From Symploca sp. SIO2C1 (GTDB taxonomy: Bacteria; Cyanobacteriota; Cyanobacteriia; Cyanobacteriales; Coleofasciculaceae): DNA of 32,943 bases. A program made the translations under genes and the position numbers. The stretch is from NCBI GenBank assembly GCA_010692635.1, contig JAAHGL010000072.1:1-32943 (forward strand), given 5' to 3'. Of this stretch, positions 1-7,482 are shown in pieces. The notes under the pieces are model-generated. The model saw nothing but the letters and a program-made list of their open reading frames with translations, ran no database searches and had not been told where the DNA came from. How positions within the stretch are numbered: position 1 is the stretch's first letter; the number at the start of each line of letters is the position of its first letter.

Positions 1-151
1 ATTGTATCGATGGGTTCAATTTCCTTGCACTTTCATGGGAAATCCCTGAGTAACCTTGGAGAATGGAAGTGCTCACCCACGAGGATAAATGCTTCATTCC
101 TTCTTACTTGTTACTTTTTACTTGTTACTTGTTACTTATTCAGCAAGCCCT
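1..151 (-). repeat. Fragment of a TA-flanked MITE-like element
   Basis: On the minus strand this starts with the terminal motif AGGGCTTGCTGAATAAGT (bases 151-134), followed by degenerate GTAACAA-type heptads. It then continues into a subterminal block (GGGATTT, GTGCAAGG, ATCGATACAAT) that recurs near 5741-5880 and 11143-11318. The outer end is CCC|TA on the plus strand, the same TA junction as the other copies. The left part is cut by the window edge. No transposase is present, so the parent IS family is not known; TA flanks are typical of IS630/Tc1-mariner elements. Confidence 0.55.
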
Positions 152-289
152 AAGTATTTCTGTACTGGTGCAAGATGTGAGCCCCCTACGGACGCGAGCG
201 CATCCGCAACGGATGAAAGAAACAAGCAAAACCCTCTTTCCTTGGAGCCTTCTGCCCTCTGCCTTCTGCCTTGTTCCTTAAAAGTTTTA

Positions 290-352
290 CCCAATTCCCA
301 ATTCCCAATTCCCAATTCCCAATTCCCAATTCCCAATTCCCAATTCCCAATT
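290..352. repeat. Heptad tandem repeat CCCAATT x9
   Basis: Nine uninterrupted copies of CCCAATT, a short tandemly repeated repetitive (STRR) sequence of the kind common in filamentous cyanobacteria. The array stops 5 bases before the stop codon of the minus-strand phycobiliprotein-like gene. Bases 153-289 hold no gene I can support; they contain degenerate purine/pyrimidine repeats (TCTGCCT type). Confidence 0.9.
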
Positions 353-357
353 CCCTA

Positions 358-942
358 TTAATCATAATTGAAAGTTTTGAGCTGAGTAATTAAATGATCG
401 AAGTAGGGTGCTAGATTTTCTGCCTCCAAGTCAGACACCCGCTTTAAACTAGCAGCCTTTATGCCTTCTAATCCCACCACCATGGCATCTAAAGGTACTT
501 GTAATTCTTGATACAACAAGTTCATATGGTGCAATCCTTCTGAACTGGTAAACTGGCTGCTACCCCCAGCAATACCATAAGTCATGCAACGGAGGAAGTG
601 CCAGAAATCACGCCAACAATTTTCAGCTCGCTTCGGTGGATAAAGACCTCCTCCTGGTTGGGTAATATTGGGAAATTGAGTCAAAACTTGCGCCCTCGCT
701 TCATCTATAATCTCAGGAGCGCGATCGCGCAATAATCGGGCTGTACTAATTAAACTCTCTGCTGGAGAGGCAACTGCTTGAATTTGTTCTAAATCTTCAT
801 TACTGAGATAACGACTTTCGTCGTCCGCTGCCTGGAACAGTTGAATCACTTCTGGAGGATAGGAGCCTTTCCAGCTAGCAAAGCTGACAATTCTCGCTTT
901 AGCAATTAGTTCTTTAACGTGTTCACTCAATTGAATAGTCAT
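358..942 (-). CDS. Orphan phycobiliprotein-like (phycobilisome family) protein
   Basis: A 194-residue globin-fold phycobiliprotein homologue, longer than the usual 160-175. The diagnostic block is around residues 93-130: [18 protein letters not shown] aligns with the bilin pocket of phycocyanin beta ([17 protein letters not shown]), keeping Cys109, Arg111 and Asp112 of the CxRD bilin-binding motif. An N-terminal extension of roughly 25 residues and the divergent helices separate it from CpcA/B, ApcA/B and PecA/B. It is not next to linker or other subunit genes but is divergent from the nblB-type gene, 181 bases apart. Bilin binding is plausible from the retained Cys, but its role (antenna, carrier or chaperone) cannot be read from sequence. 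No clear Shine-Dalgarno precedes the ATG. Confidence 0.8.
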   Translation of the reverse strand: MTIQLSEHVKELIAKARIVSFASWKGSYPPEVIQLFQAADDESRYLSNEDLEQIQAVASPAESLISTARLLRDRAPEIIDEARAQVLTQFPNITQPGGGLYPPKRAENCWRDFWHFLRCMTYGIAGGSSQFTSSEGLHHMNLLYQELQVPLDAMVVGLEGIKAASLKRVSDLEAENLAPYFDHLITQLKTFNYD

Positions 943-1020
943 CAGAAATCTGGGTTGTTAAAGGAACAAATAGCAACTTAATCAAAACCTGGTGGTGAAA
1001 TTTTTTCATCAGGACTACCT

Positions 1021-1062
1021 CCTGCCTTCTGCCTCCTGCCTCCTGCCTCCTACCTCCTATCT
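1021..1062. repeat. Heptad repeat CCTGCCT x6 (degenerate)
   Basis: Six 7-base units (CCTGCCT, TCTGCCT, CCTACCT, CCTATCT variants) in the divergent gap between the phycobiliprotein-like gene and nblB. The complementary-sense unit AGGCAGG recurs at 16269, 23734, 25758 and 30914. Confidence 0.85.
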
Positions 1063-1123
1063 TCCCAAATTCAGCCACCTGTTGTTAAATTATTAAGAAA
1101 TATAAACCCCTTGCCTACCCTTC

Positions 1124-1780
1124 ATGGACATCCATCAAATCGAAGCGGCTTTGAACAGTCCTAATTCCAATGATCGCCTCAAAGCACTCACAGAATTGAG
1201 GAACTATAGCTCAGAGGTTGCAGTTCCTCTACTGACTAGTAAACTGCAAGATCCAGAGTTTGTGGTGCGCTCGTTTGTGGCAATGGGATTGGGAAAGAAA
1301 CGGACAGAAGCATCTTTTAGTGCTTTACTTGAGTTGATGAGGTTAGATCGAGACCCAAATGTGCGAGCAGAAGCAGCTAATTCTCTATCCCTGTTTGGAC
1401 AAGTAGCGGCATCTCATCTTGTTCAAGCCTTTCAAAGGGACAAGCACTGGCTCCTGCGGCGCAGCATCCTGGCGGCTTTAATGGATATGGAGTATCCTGA
1501 AGCACTGTTTGATGTCTGTATTTGTGCATTGGTAGGCGAAGAACCAACAGTGAAAGAGGCTGCAATTGATGGATTAAGTTTCCTGGCTGGTTCCCCTAAA
1601 CATACTGATGCTTTACAGCAACTGCTAGCGCTAACAGATTCTGAGTGGTGGCGTATCCGGTGGCGGGTTGCTCGTGCTCTGAGAAGATTTGACGAACCCA
1701 AAGCTAGGGATGCCCTCAACCGACTCAAGCAGGACGAGGATCATCGAGTTGTGGGAGCAGCGTTGGAAAGCTTGCTTTAG
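1124..1780 (+). CDS. nblB: NblB-type HEAT-repeat protein, phycobilisome degradation
   Basis: A 218-residue all-helical protein made of about six HEAT/PBS-lyase-type repeats (for example LLTSKLQDPEFVVRSFVAMG, residues 36-55, and WWRIRWRVARALRRF near 175). It resembles CpcE/CpcF but is shorter than CpcE and has the length and composition of NblB. NblB proteins are needed for phycobilisome breakdown during nutrient starvation and may act on the chromophore or its linkage. The gene lies 405 bases upstream of cpcB in the same direction, which supports a phycobilisome role. I see no NtcA-type GTA-N8-TAC box in front of it. Other HEAT paralogues (IaiH, other lyase subunits) are the main alternatives. 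Confidence 0.65.
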   Translation: MDIHQIEAALNSPNSNDRLKALTELRNYSSEVAVPLLTSKLQDPEFVVRSFVAMGLGKKRTEASFSALLELMRLDRDPNVRAEAANSLSLFGQVAASHLVQAFQRDKHWLLRRSILAALMDMEYPEALFDVCICALVGEEPTVKEAAIDGLSFLAGSPKHTDALQQLLALTDSEWWRIRWRVARALRRFDEPKARDALNRLKQDEDHRVVGAALESLL

Positions 1781-2185
1781 CAATTGGTCAAAGCTGACAA
1801 AGGACTCTTTGAGAATGTAACGAGGGTGTGGATGAATTAATACTTTCTTAACAAGATGTAACAAATAAACGCTCGACATCATTGTATAAAAGTTACCGGA
1901 AGGTTTAAAAAGGATAGGGAAAAGCAAGCCATAAACCAGTTCTCACCTTAGGTCAGTTTCTAAGAAAAATATGAAGTTTTTTCAGTTTTTATTAGAAAAT
2001 CTGCTGTAACACCAGACATTGGTTAATAAGTAGCAGAGCAGTGAGTCTAAGGAAAACGATTACTGAAACAATTTTATGTTATGGCTAGTCTGCCTTACTC
2101 CTCTCCAGGCTACTCAAAGCAGCTTGAAAAAGCTTAGCTAATAACAGTTTTGAATCCAACTTAAGTTAAGTACGGAGATTTTTGT
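1781..2185 (+). other. Long gap and probable leader in front of cpcB
   Basis: A 405-base A/T-rich stretch without a gene. It should hold the cpcBA promoter and a long 5' leader. Visible items are a weak hairpin just after nblB (CAAAG-GACT-CTTTG, about 1798-1811), a TATAAA hexamer at 1885-1890 without a convincing -35, and a small GAAA-loop hairpin AGCTT-GAAA-AAGCT at 2121-2134. A good Shine-Dalgarno (ACGGAG) sits 8 bases before the cpcB ATG. I cannot fix the transcription start. Confidence 0.4.
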
Positions 2186-2704
2186 ATGTTCGACGCATTC
2201 ACTAAGGTAGTTTCCCAAGCTGATGCACGGGGTGAGTATCTAAGTGCTTCCCAAATAGATGCCCTAGCTGCTATGGTTGCTGACGGTAACAAGCGTATGG
2301 ATGCAGTTAACCGTATCACCGGCAACTCCTCTACTATTGTGGCTAACGCTGCTCGTTCCCTGTTCTCTGAGCAGCCCCAGTTAATTGCTCCTGGCGGTAA
2401 TTCTTACACCAGTCGTCGGATGGCTGCTTGCTTGCGGGATATGGAAATCATCTTGCGTTATGTCAGCTATGCAATTTATGCCGGTGATGCCAGTGTACTC
2501 GAAGATCGCTGCCTCAATGGTCTGCGGGAAACCTACCTAGCTTTAGGTACTCCTGGTGCTTCCGTTGCTGTTGGTGTAGCAAAGATGAAGGATGCTGCGA
2601 TCGCGATAGCTAATGACCGCAACGGTATTACCTCTGGCGATTGTAGCTCTCTGATGGCTGAAATTGGTACCTACTTTGATAAGGCAGCAGCTGCAGTTGC
2701 CTAA
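2186..2704 (+). CDS. cpcB: C-phycocyanin beta subunit
   Basis: 172 residues, the standard CpcB length. All hallmark residues are present: Asn72 (the gamma-N-methylated position), Cys82 in AACLRD and Cys153 in GDC, the two phycocyanobilin attachment sites. The start ([20 protein letters not shown]) is phycocyanin rather than phycoerythrocyanin beta. The protein pairs with CpcA to form the (alpha-beta) hexamers of phycobilisome rods on the cytoplasmic face of thylakoids. Cys82 is normally loaded by a CpcS-type and Cys153 by a CpcT-type lyase; neither is encoded in this window. ACGGAG gives a good ribosome-binding site. cpcA follows after 85 bases. Confidence 0.97.
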   Translation: MFDAFTKVVSQADARGEYLSASQIDALAAMVADGNKRMDAVNRITGNSSTIVANAARSLFSEQPQLIAPGGNSYTSRRMAACLRDMEIILRYVSYAIYAGDASVLEDRCLNGLRETYLALGTPGASVAVGVAKMKDAAIAIANDRNGITSGDCSSLMAEIGTYFDKAAAAVA

Positions 2705-2789
2705 ATAACAAGCAGAAAACTGGCTAGTGGAAGTTTTAACACCTCCATTCTTTGAAAACTTTGCAAAATCATAGGGAGATACCTAAATA

Positions 2790-3278
2790 ATGAAGACACC
2801 TCTAACTGAAGCAGTTACTGCTGCCGATTCTCAAGGTCGCTTTCTGAGCAATACCGAAATTCAAGCCGCTTTTGGTCGTTTCCAGCGGGCTTCAGCAGCC
2901 TTAGAAGCCGCAAAAGCCTTGGCCGGCAATTCTCAAAGCTTGATCAATGGTGCGACCCAAGCAGTGTACACTAAATACCCTTACACTACCACTATGCAGG
3001 GGCCTAGTTATTCTTCTACCCCAGAAGGGAAAGCTAAGTGTGCTCGTGACATCGGCTACTACCTGCGCATGGTTACTTACTGCTTGGTTGCTGGTGGTAC
3101 AGGTCCTATGGATGAGTACCTGATTGCTGGATTGGCTGAAATCAACAGCACTTTTGAACTATCTCCTAGCTGGTACGTCGAAGCCCTCAAATATATTAAG
3201 GCTAGCCATGGCCTGAGTGGTGATCAAGCTGGTGAGGCAAATACCTATATCGACTATGCGATCAATGCTCTGAGCTAG
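2790..3278 (+). CDS. cpcA: C-phycocyanin alpha subunit
   Basis: 162 residues, the exact usual CpcA length. Cys84 in [11 protein letters not shown] is the single phycocyanobilin site, with Asp87 contacting the bilin. The C-terminus [10 protein letters not shown] is typical. A GGGAG motif sits 11 bases before the ATG. It is the second gene of cpcBA; its Cys84 is the substrate of the CpcE/CpcF lyase encoded just downstream. A bulged hairpin follows at 3289-3348. No CpcC/CpcD rod linker follows, which is unlike many cpc operons. Confidence 0.97.
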   Translation: MKTPLTEAVTAADSQGRFLSNTEIQAAFGRFQRASAALEAAKALAGNSQSLINGATQAVYTKYPYTTTMQGPSYSSTPEGKAKCARDIGYYLRMVTYCLVAGGTGPMDEYLIAGLAEINSTFELSPSWYVEALKYIKASHGLSGDQAGEANTYIDYAINALS

Positions 3279-3288
3279 TTGCTCCTTT

Positions 3289-3348
3289 TGCCCGGAAAAG
3301 TAAGCAGGTACTAGTCAGTAGTTTAGTATCTGTTTACCTGTCCGGGCA
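3289..3348 (+). terminator. Bulged hairpin after cpcA: terminator or attenuator
   Basis: Outer stem TGCCCGGA (3289-3296) with TCCGGGCA (3341-3348), and inner stem CAGGTA (3305-3310) with TACCTG (3335-3340). The two right-hand arms are contiguous, while an 8-base bulge separates the left-hand arms. The following bases (TTGTTGTATCT) are T-rich but not a clean T-run. This fits the common arrangement where most cpcBA transcripts end here and a fraction reads through into lyase genes. Confidence 0.65.
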
Positions 3349-3447
3349 TTGTTGTATCTAAATTTATTAATGCTACTTTTGGATTTATCTCACGCTTGAC
3401 GAGAATTAGTATATATTGAAAATCAAAAATTAAAAATTGGTTGACCC

Positions 3448-4284
3448 ATGTTGGAGTCTAGCCCTGAAAATTATACTGAAGTTGATAATTGTCAGTGTTT
3501 AACAGTAGAGCAAGCGATCACTAATTTAAAAGGGGAAGATCAAGGACTTCAATATTATGCAGCATGGTGGTTAGGTAGGTTCCGAGTCCAGGAACCAGAG
3601 GTGATAGAGGCACTAATTGCTGCATTAGATGATGAAACGAACCGGACAGAATTAGGAGGATATCCCCTGCGACGGAATGCAGCAAGGGCACTAGGTAAAC
3701 TGGGAGATTGTCAAGCAGTACCAGCGTTGATTGTTTGTTTGGACTGCTCAGATTTTTATGTTCGGGAAGCCGCTGTTCAATCGTTAGGTACGTTAGGTGA
3801 TTGCAGATGTGTCCCAGAACTGATGAAATTACTAGAAGGTGGATTAGCCGTAGCTCAGCCTATTCCAGGCTCTCCCCACTTGGCACAACCCTACAACTTA
3901 ATTATGGAAGTTTTAGGTTCCCTTGGTGCTAATGAAGCAATCGACTTGATTGAACCATTCCTAGAACATTCTGTAGAGCTGCTACAATACTCAGCAGCAA
4001 GAGCTATGTACCAGTTAACTCAAAACCCCATCTATGCAGAACGCTTGGTTCAGGCTTTAGCAGGGGAAAAATTGTTACTGCGGCGTGCAGCACTTTCTGA
4101 TCTAGGAGCAATCGGTTATCTACCTGCGGCAAAAGCAATCGCCCAGACATCAACAGAAAATAATCTCAAGCTTATTGCCCTCAAAGGGCTTCTAGAGCAT
4201 CATGTGAAAAATTACTCTCCGGAGTCTTCCTCTATCTCGGATACAGCTACCCACTTAATGAACTTGATGGATAAATTGTTATAG
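3448..4284 (+). CDS. cpcE: Phycocyanobilin lyase subunit CpcE
   Basis: 278 residues, the expected CpcE size, with HEAT/PBS-lyase repeats throughout. Clear units are LRRNAARALGKLGD (residues about 75-88), VREAAVQSLGTLGD (about 108-121) and LRRAALSDLGAIGY (about 211-224). CpcE with CpcF forms the heterodimeric E/F lyase that attaches phycocyanobilin to Cys84 of CpcA and can also detach or transfer it. The gene is 169 bases after cpcA, in the same direction, and is followed by cpcF. The start codon lies just after a short AAAAATT heptad run (about 3420-3437) and has no clear Shine-Dalgarno. PecE is the alternative, but the phycocyanin context favours CpcE. Confidence 0.9.
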   Translation: MLESSPENYTEVDNCQCLTVEQAITNLKGEDQGLQYYAAWWLGRFRVQEPEVIEALIAALDDETNRTELGGYPLRRNAARALGKLGDCQAVPALIVCLDCSDFYVREAAVQSLGTLGDCRCVPELMKLLEGGLAVAQPIPGSPHLAQPYNLIMEVLGSLGANEAIDLIEPFLEHSVELLQYSAARAMYQLTQNPIYAERLVQALAGEKLLLRRAALSDLGAIGYLPAAKAIAQTSTENNLKLIALKGLLEHHVKNYSPESSSISDTATHLMNLMDKLL

Positions 4285-4384
4285 TTAGGATTTATTTGGA
4301 CGAGGCACTTTCGTTCTGGGTTTTGGGAATGGGGAATAGCGAATAGGCATTGGTGACAAGTTAAGGCAAAAATGTAGTTGTCAA

Positions 4385-4410
4385 GGGAGCTGGGGAAGCT
4401 GAGGAAGAGG
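4385..4410. repeat. 9-nt GGGGAAGCT-type repeat copy
   Basis: Short run of the 9-base unit GGGGAAGCT and variants between cpcE and cpcF. The same unit occurs at 10472-10498 and 31066-31097 in non-coding DNA, and inside two genes at 22142-22176 and 23937-23964. Confidence 0.6.
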
Positions 4411-4463
4411 AATACAATTTTGTTGAAGAGAGTCTGGCAATGACCAAATTTTGCAAGTGAGCG

Positions 4464-5099
4464 ATGACTAGTAATACCAATGCCCTAGAACTGATTCGAG
4501 CCGTTGAGCAAGCTGATTCAACCGCCAGCCTACTGGATGCGGTGAAAGCATTAGCAAATGCTCATTTAGAGGCGGGTATTCCCACTTTGATTGAGGTTCT
4601 TAGCTACAACAACCCAAGTCCAGCAATAGCAGCTGTGATTGGACTAGTGCAATTAGGGGAAGCAGCGGTGCTACCACTACTTAACTTAATGGATGATTAC
4701 AACTATGGAGGCAGAGCCTGGGCAATCCGGGCATTAGCTGGAATTGCTGACCCCAGAGCCTTAGAAACCTTGCTAGAAGCTGCGGAAGGAGACTTTGCGA
4801 TGAGTGTCCGTCGAGCCGCAGCCAGAGGATTGGGCAACCTGTATTGGTCTAAAATGCTACCCTCAGAAGTAAACCCTGCCCAAAAGCGAGCCTTCAAAAC
4901 CCTACAAGTAACCTCCCAAGACCCGGAATGGGTAGTTCGGTATGCCACTACAGTTGCCTTGCAAGGGCTAGGAAATTCTGTGAGAGTTAGTCAGCCAGAT
5001 TTAGTAGGTGAGATTAAAGATGAACTTGAGCAAATGCTCGCAACCGATACAGATTTGACAGTGCGCACCCGGGTTCAACTAGCAATTAAACAGCTTTAA
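4464..5099 (+). CDS. cpcF: Phycocyanobilin lyase subunit CpcF
   Basis: 211 residues, matching CpcF. HEAT/PBS-lyase repeats are visible at GGRAWAIRALAGIADPRALE (residues about 83-102), VRRAAARGLGNL and WVVRYATTVALQGLG. It is the partner of CpcE in the heterodimeric lyase for CpcA Cys84. The 179-base gap to cpcE contains the 9-nt repeat, so the two genes are not tightly coupled. The toxin-antitoxin pair begins 65 bases after its stop. Confidence 0.9.
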   Translation: MTSNTNALELIRAVEQADSTASLLDAVKALANAHLEAGIPTLIEVLSYNNPSPAIAAVIGLVQLGEAAVLPLLNLMDDYNYGGRAWAIRALAGIADPRALETLLEAAEGDFAMSVRRAAARGLGNLYWSKMLPSEVNPAQKRAFKTLQVTSQDPEWVVRYATTVALQGLGNSVRVSQPDLVGEIKDELEQMLATDTDLTVRTRVQLAIKQL

Positions 5100-5164
5100 T
5101 TCGTCTGTGATGGCAAGGAACTATAATTGAGTAGGACAACCTTTGAGTACAGATTGGTAGTACC

Positions 5165-5389
5165 ATGCAGGCACAAAAGTTATCGATATCCTTACCATTG
5201 TCCCTAGTCAGATTTATTGAGAGTTACAGGAGCACTCAAGGATGCAAATCTCGCTCTCAAGTGATTGAGGTGGCGCTGGAATTATTGCAAGAGCAAGAGT
5301 TAGAGAAAGCTTATAGGGAAGCCTCTCAAGAAATTGATTCTGCTTGGGATGTAACAGTTACAGATGGATTAGTTGATGAAACGTGGTGA
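5165..5389 (+). CDS. Ribbon-helix-helix antitoxin of a MazEF-type pair
   Basis: 74 residues with a CopG/ParD-like ribbon-helix-helix fold at the N-terminus: beta strand KLSISLPLSLVRFIE (residues 4-18), then SRSQVIEVALELL (about 30-42). The acidic C-terminal tail (EIDSAWDVTVTDGLVDETW) is typical of the segment that wraps the toxin. Its 3' end overlaps the toxin gene by 14 bases, the usual coupled layout. It should bind MazF and repress its own promoter. It is a RHH antitoxin rather than an AbrB-type MazE. Confidence 0.85.
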   Translation: MQAQKLSISLPLSLVRFIESYRSTQGCKSRSQVIEVALELLQEQELEKAYREASQEIDSAWDVTVTDGLVDETW

Positions 5390-5714
5390 GATTTACTATG
5401 CTAATCTCAGCCCGACAGTAGGTTCTGAGGTCGCTAAACGACGCCCGGTGCTGGTAGTAAGCAATGATATTAACAATCGTGCAGCCAGTACGGTGACGAT
5501 TTTACCGATCACATCAAATGTTAGTCGTGTTTATCCTTTTGAGATTTTACTACAGCCAGAAGATAGTGGTTTACCTAAGCCTTCTAAGGTCCAAGCACAG
5601 CAAATTAGGACAATTTCTACACAGCGAATGATTGGAGATGTAGTGGGAAATTTGAGAGAAGAATTGATGCAATTAGTAGATGCTGCCATAAAACTGCATT
5701 TAGCATTGACCTAA
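5376..5714 (+). CDS. mazF: MazF/PemK-type endoribonuclease toxin
   Basis: 112 residues from the ATG at 5376; a TTG one codon earlier is also possible. Family motifs: MKRGEIYYANLSPTVGSEV with the conserved Arg, RRPVLVVSND, TVTILPITS and the late VQAQQIRTIS segment. MazF toxins cleave single-stranded mRNA at short sequences and slow translation when the antitoxin is lost. The protein is full length with no visible defects. Translation is probably coupled to the antitoxin, whose last codons it overlaps. Confidence 0.93.
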   Translation: MKRGEIYYANLSPTVGSEVAKRRPVLVVSNDINNRAASTVTILPITSNVSRVYPFEILLQPEDSGLPKPSKVQAQQIRTISTQRMIGDVVGNLREELMQLVDAAIKLHLALT

Positions 5715-5740
5715 GAGGAGCAGCACTATTAAAGTTAACT

Positions 5741-5880
5741 AGGGTTTGCTGAATAAGTCGTAATTTTCGGTTTTGAATAGGTGTTAAGTGTTAGATATTA
5801 GGTGTTAGGTGAGTTTTGAGGTGGTAGGTTTTAGGAATTTTCCACTGGCGGTGCCGTGGAAATTGTATCGATAGTAAGGG
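5741..5880 (+). repeat. MITE-like element copy with TA junction
   Basis: Begins T|AGGGTTTGCTGAATAAGT, continues CGTAATTTTCGG, AGGTGTTAG and GGAATTTTCCACT(G)GCGGTGC, and ends near ATTGTATCGATAG. The order of blocks matches the reverse complement of 11318-11143 and of 151-1. No second inverted end is visible, so this is a decayed or one-ended copy; the 3' limit is approximate. Confidence 0.6.
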
Positions 5881-5969
5881 TTTGACTTAACCCAAACTAA
5901 TTTACCCATGTTGGCACTTATCAAGCGTGCTATTCGTCCAATAAACTTAGCCTCCTGCACAACCAAATC

Positions 5970-6656
5970 ATGAATTTTTCCATGCAGACAATATCTATTG
6001 CTGAAAAAATTGCACAAATTCGTCAACAGTTAACAACTGATGTGCGTTTAGTTGCGATTACCAAACAAGTCTCGGTAGAAAAAATGCGAGAAGCATATAC
6101 AGCAGGGATTAGAGATTTTGGGGAAAATCGAATACAGGAGGCTTTAAGTAAACAACAGCACTTGCAAGATTTAAAGGATATTTGTTGGCATTTCATTGGT
6201 CACTTACAAAAAAATAAAGCCAAACAAGTATTAAATTCAATGCCTTGGATTCACTCCGTTGACGATTTAAAATTGCTACAGCATCTCAATAAATTGGCGG
6301 GTAAGTTAAATAAGCGACCTAAGATTTGTCTGCAAGTGAAAATTTTACCTGATCCTAATAAATATGGTTGGTCTGTTGATGACTTATTAGCTGCTTGGTC
6401 AGATGTAGAAACATGCGAGTATTTAGATATTCAAGGCTTAATGACAATTCTGCCTTTGGGTTTATCCGAGTCAGAAATGTTTGATGCTTTTGTAGAAACG
6501 GGGAAGGTGAAGGACAAAATTAATGAAAATAGTAAATTACAATTAAAAGAATTATCCATGGGTATGTCTGGCGATTATTTATTAGCCGTTAAAGCTGGAG
6601 CAACAATGATTCGTTTGGGAAGAACTATTTTTGGTGAGAGGATAATTAAGAATTAA
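5970..6656 (+). CDS. yggS: YggS/PipY-type PLP-binding protein
   Basis: 228 residues, a single-domain fold-type III PLP protein. The PLP lysine is Lys32 in LVAITKQVS. Other family signatures are RDFGENRIQEA, WHFIGHLQKNKAK and the phosphate-binding LSMGMSGDYLLAVKAGATMIRLGRTIFGE block, which I read across about residues 193-223. The family maintains PLP and amino/keto-acid balance rather than catalysing a known reaction. In many cyanobacteria this gene (pipY) follows pipX and precedes sepF; neither is here. The last codons (IIKN, stop) lie inside an AATTAAG heptad array. ATG at 5982 is an alternative start. Confidence 0.92.
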   Translation: MNFSMQTISIAEKIAQIRQQLTTDVRLVAITKQVSVEKMREAYTAGIRDFGENRIQEALSKQQHLQDLKDICWHFIGHLQKNKAKQVLNSMPWIHSVDDLKLLQHLNKLAGKLNKRPKICLQVKILPDPNKYGWSVDDLLAAWSDVETCEYLDIQGLMTILPLGLSESEMFDAFVETGKVKDKINENSKLQLKELSMGMSGDYLLAVKAGATMIRLGRTIFGERIIKN

Positions 6657-6706
6657 GAATTAAGAATTAAGATGACAAGCAACAAATGACAAATAACAAA
6701 TGACAA
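6644..6706. repeat. Heptad repeats AATTAAG x4 and ACAAATG/ACAAATA
   Basis: Four AATTAAG units (6644-6671) contain the yggS stop codon. They are followed by ACAAATG, ACAAATA, ACAAATG units (about 6683-6703) in phase with the next unit, ACAAATG, which holds the ATG of the O-methyltransferase gene. Confidence 0.85.
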
Positions 6707-7384
6707 ATGGCAAACAAAACACTAGGACTCGACAATCAACTGTACAACTACTTGCAATCAGTTTCTCTAAGAGAGCCGGAAATTTTGACTCAGTTGCGGC
6801 AGGAAACAGCACAGCTGCCGATGGGTAGAATGCAGATTGCTCCCGAGCAGGGACAGTTTATGGCATTACTAGTGCAGTTGCTGGGAGCTAAGAACACCTT
6901 AGAGGTGGGAGTTTTTACAGGTTATAGTTCCCTCGCAGTAGCATTAGCGCTACCAACCGATGGCAAGGTGGTTGCTTGTGATGTGAGTGAGGAGTATACA
7001 ACTGTTGCCCGTCGCTACTGGCAACAGGCAGGTGTAGCTGATAAAATTGAACTCCATATTGCCCCAGCTCTAGAAACTTTGGAACGACTGCTAGCAGAGG
7101 GACAGGCAGACACGTTTGATTTTGCCTTTATTGATGCGGATAAAAGTAATTACACAAACTATTACGAGCAGGCATTGAAACTGATACGTCCAGGTGGACT
7201 AATTGCCGTAGATAACGTACTTTGGTCAGGGAAGGTAGCAGATCCTCAAGTACAGGACAATAGCACCAAGGCAATTAGAGCATTTAACCAAAAGCTCCAT
7301 CAAGACCAGCGGGTGAATCTTAGCTTAGTTGCGATCGCAGATGGCTTGACATTAGCCCTAAAGCGTCACGAAACTTCTATCTAA
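6707..7384 (+). CDS. Cation-dependent class I O-methyltransferase
   Basis: 225 residues of the caffeoyl-CoA/catechol O-methyltransferase family. SAM motif I is LEVGVFTGYSSLAVA (residues about 65-79), the acidic loop is VVACDVSEEY, the metal-binding and catalytic segment is FDFAFIDADKSNY, and GGLIAVDNVLWSGKV follows. The C-terminal ADGLTLALKR is typical. Members methylate vicinal hydroxyls of catechols and phenolics with Mg2+; the natural substrate here is not known. The start codon is part of a heptad repeat with no Shine-Dalgarno, 50 bases after yggS. Confidence 0.93.
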   Translation: MANKTLGLDNQLYNYLQSVSLREPEILTQLRQETAQLPMGRMQIAPEQGQFMALLVQLLGAKNTLEVGVFTGYSSLAVALALPTDGKVVACDVSEEYTTVARRYWQQAGVADKIELHIAPALETLERLLAEGQADTFDFAFIDADKSNYTNYYEQALKLIRPGGLIAVDNVLWSGKVADPQVQDNSTKAIRAFNQKLHQDQRVNLSLVAIADGLTLALKRHETSI

Positions 7385-7450
7385 CCATCTCCATAATAAA
7401 CATAATTATAGATATTTAGTTTTAGCACCCTCTAATTCCTATCCCTCATT

Positions 7451-7482
7451 CTTAATTCTTAATTCTTAATTCTTAATTCTTA
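7451..7482. repeat. Heptad repeat CTTAATT abutting a start codon
   Basis: Four perfect CTTAATT units (7451-7478) followed by CTTA and the ATG. The fifth unit reads CTTAATG, one base away from the repeat, so the initiator ATG is itself formed by the repeat. Confidence 0.9.

Noticed and set aside
63-361. Overlapping short frames at the window start
   Set aside because: They are read through GTTACTT, TCTGCCT and CCCAATT repeats; the translations (FPIPNSQ repeats) are artefacts.
1884-1896. NtcA-like site GTA...TAC upstream of cpcB
   Set aside because: The spacer is 7 bases, not 8, and no -10 box lies at the expected distance.
2186-3278. Phycoerythrocyanin (pecB/pecA) instead of phycocyanin
   Set aside because: The N-terminus and overall sequence of both subunits fit CpcB and CpcA; PecB and PecA start differently.
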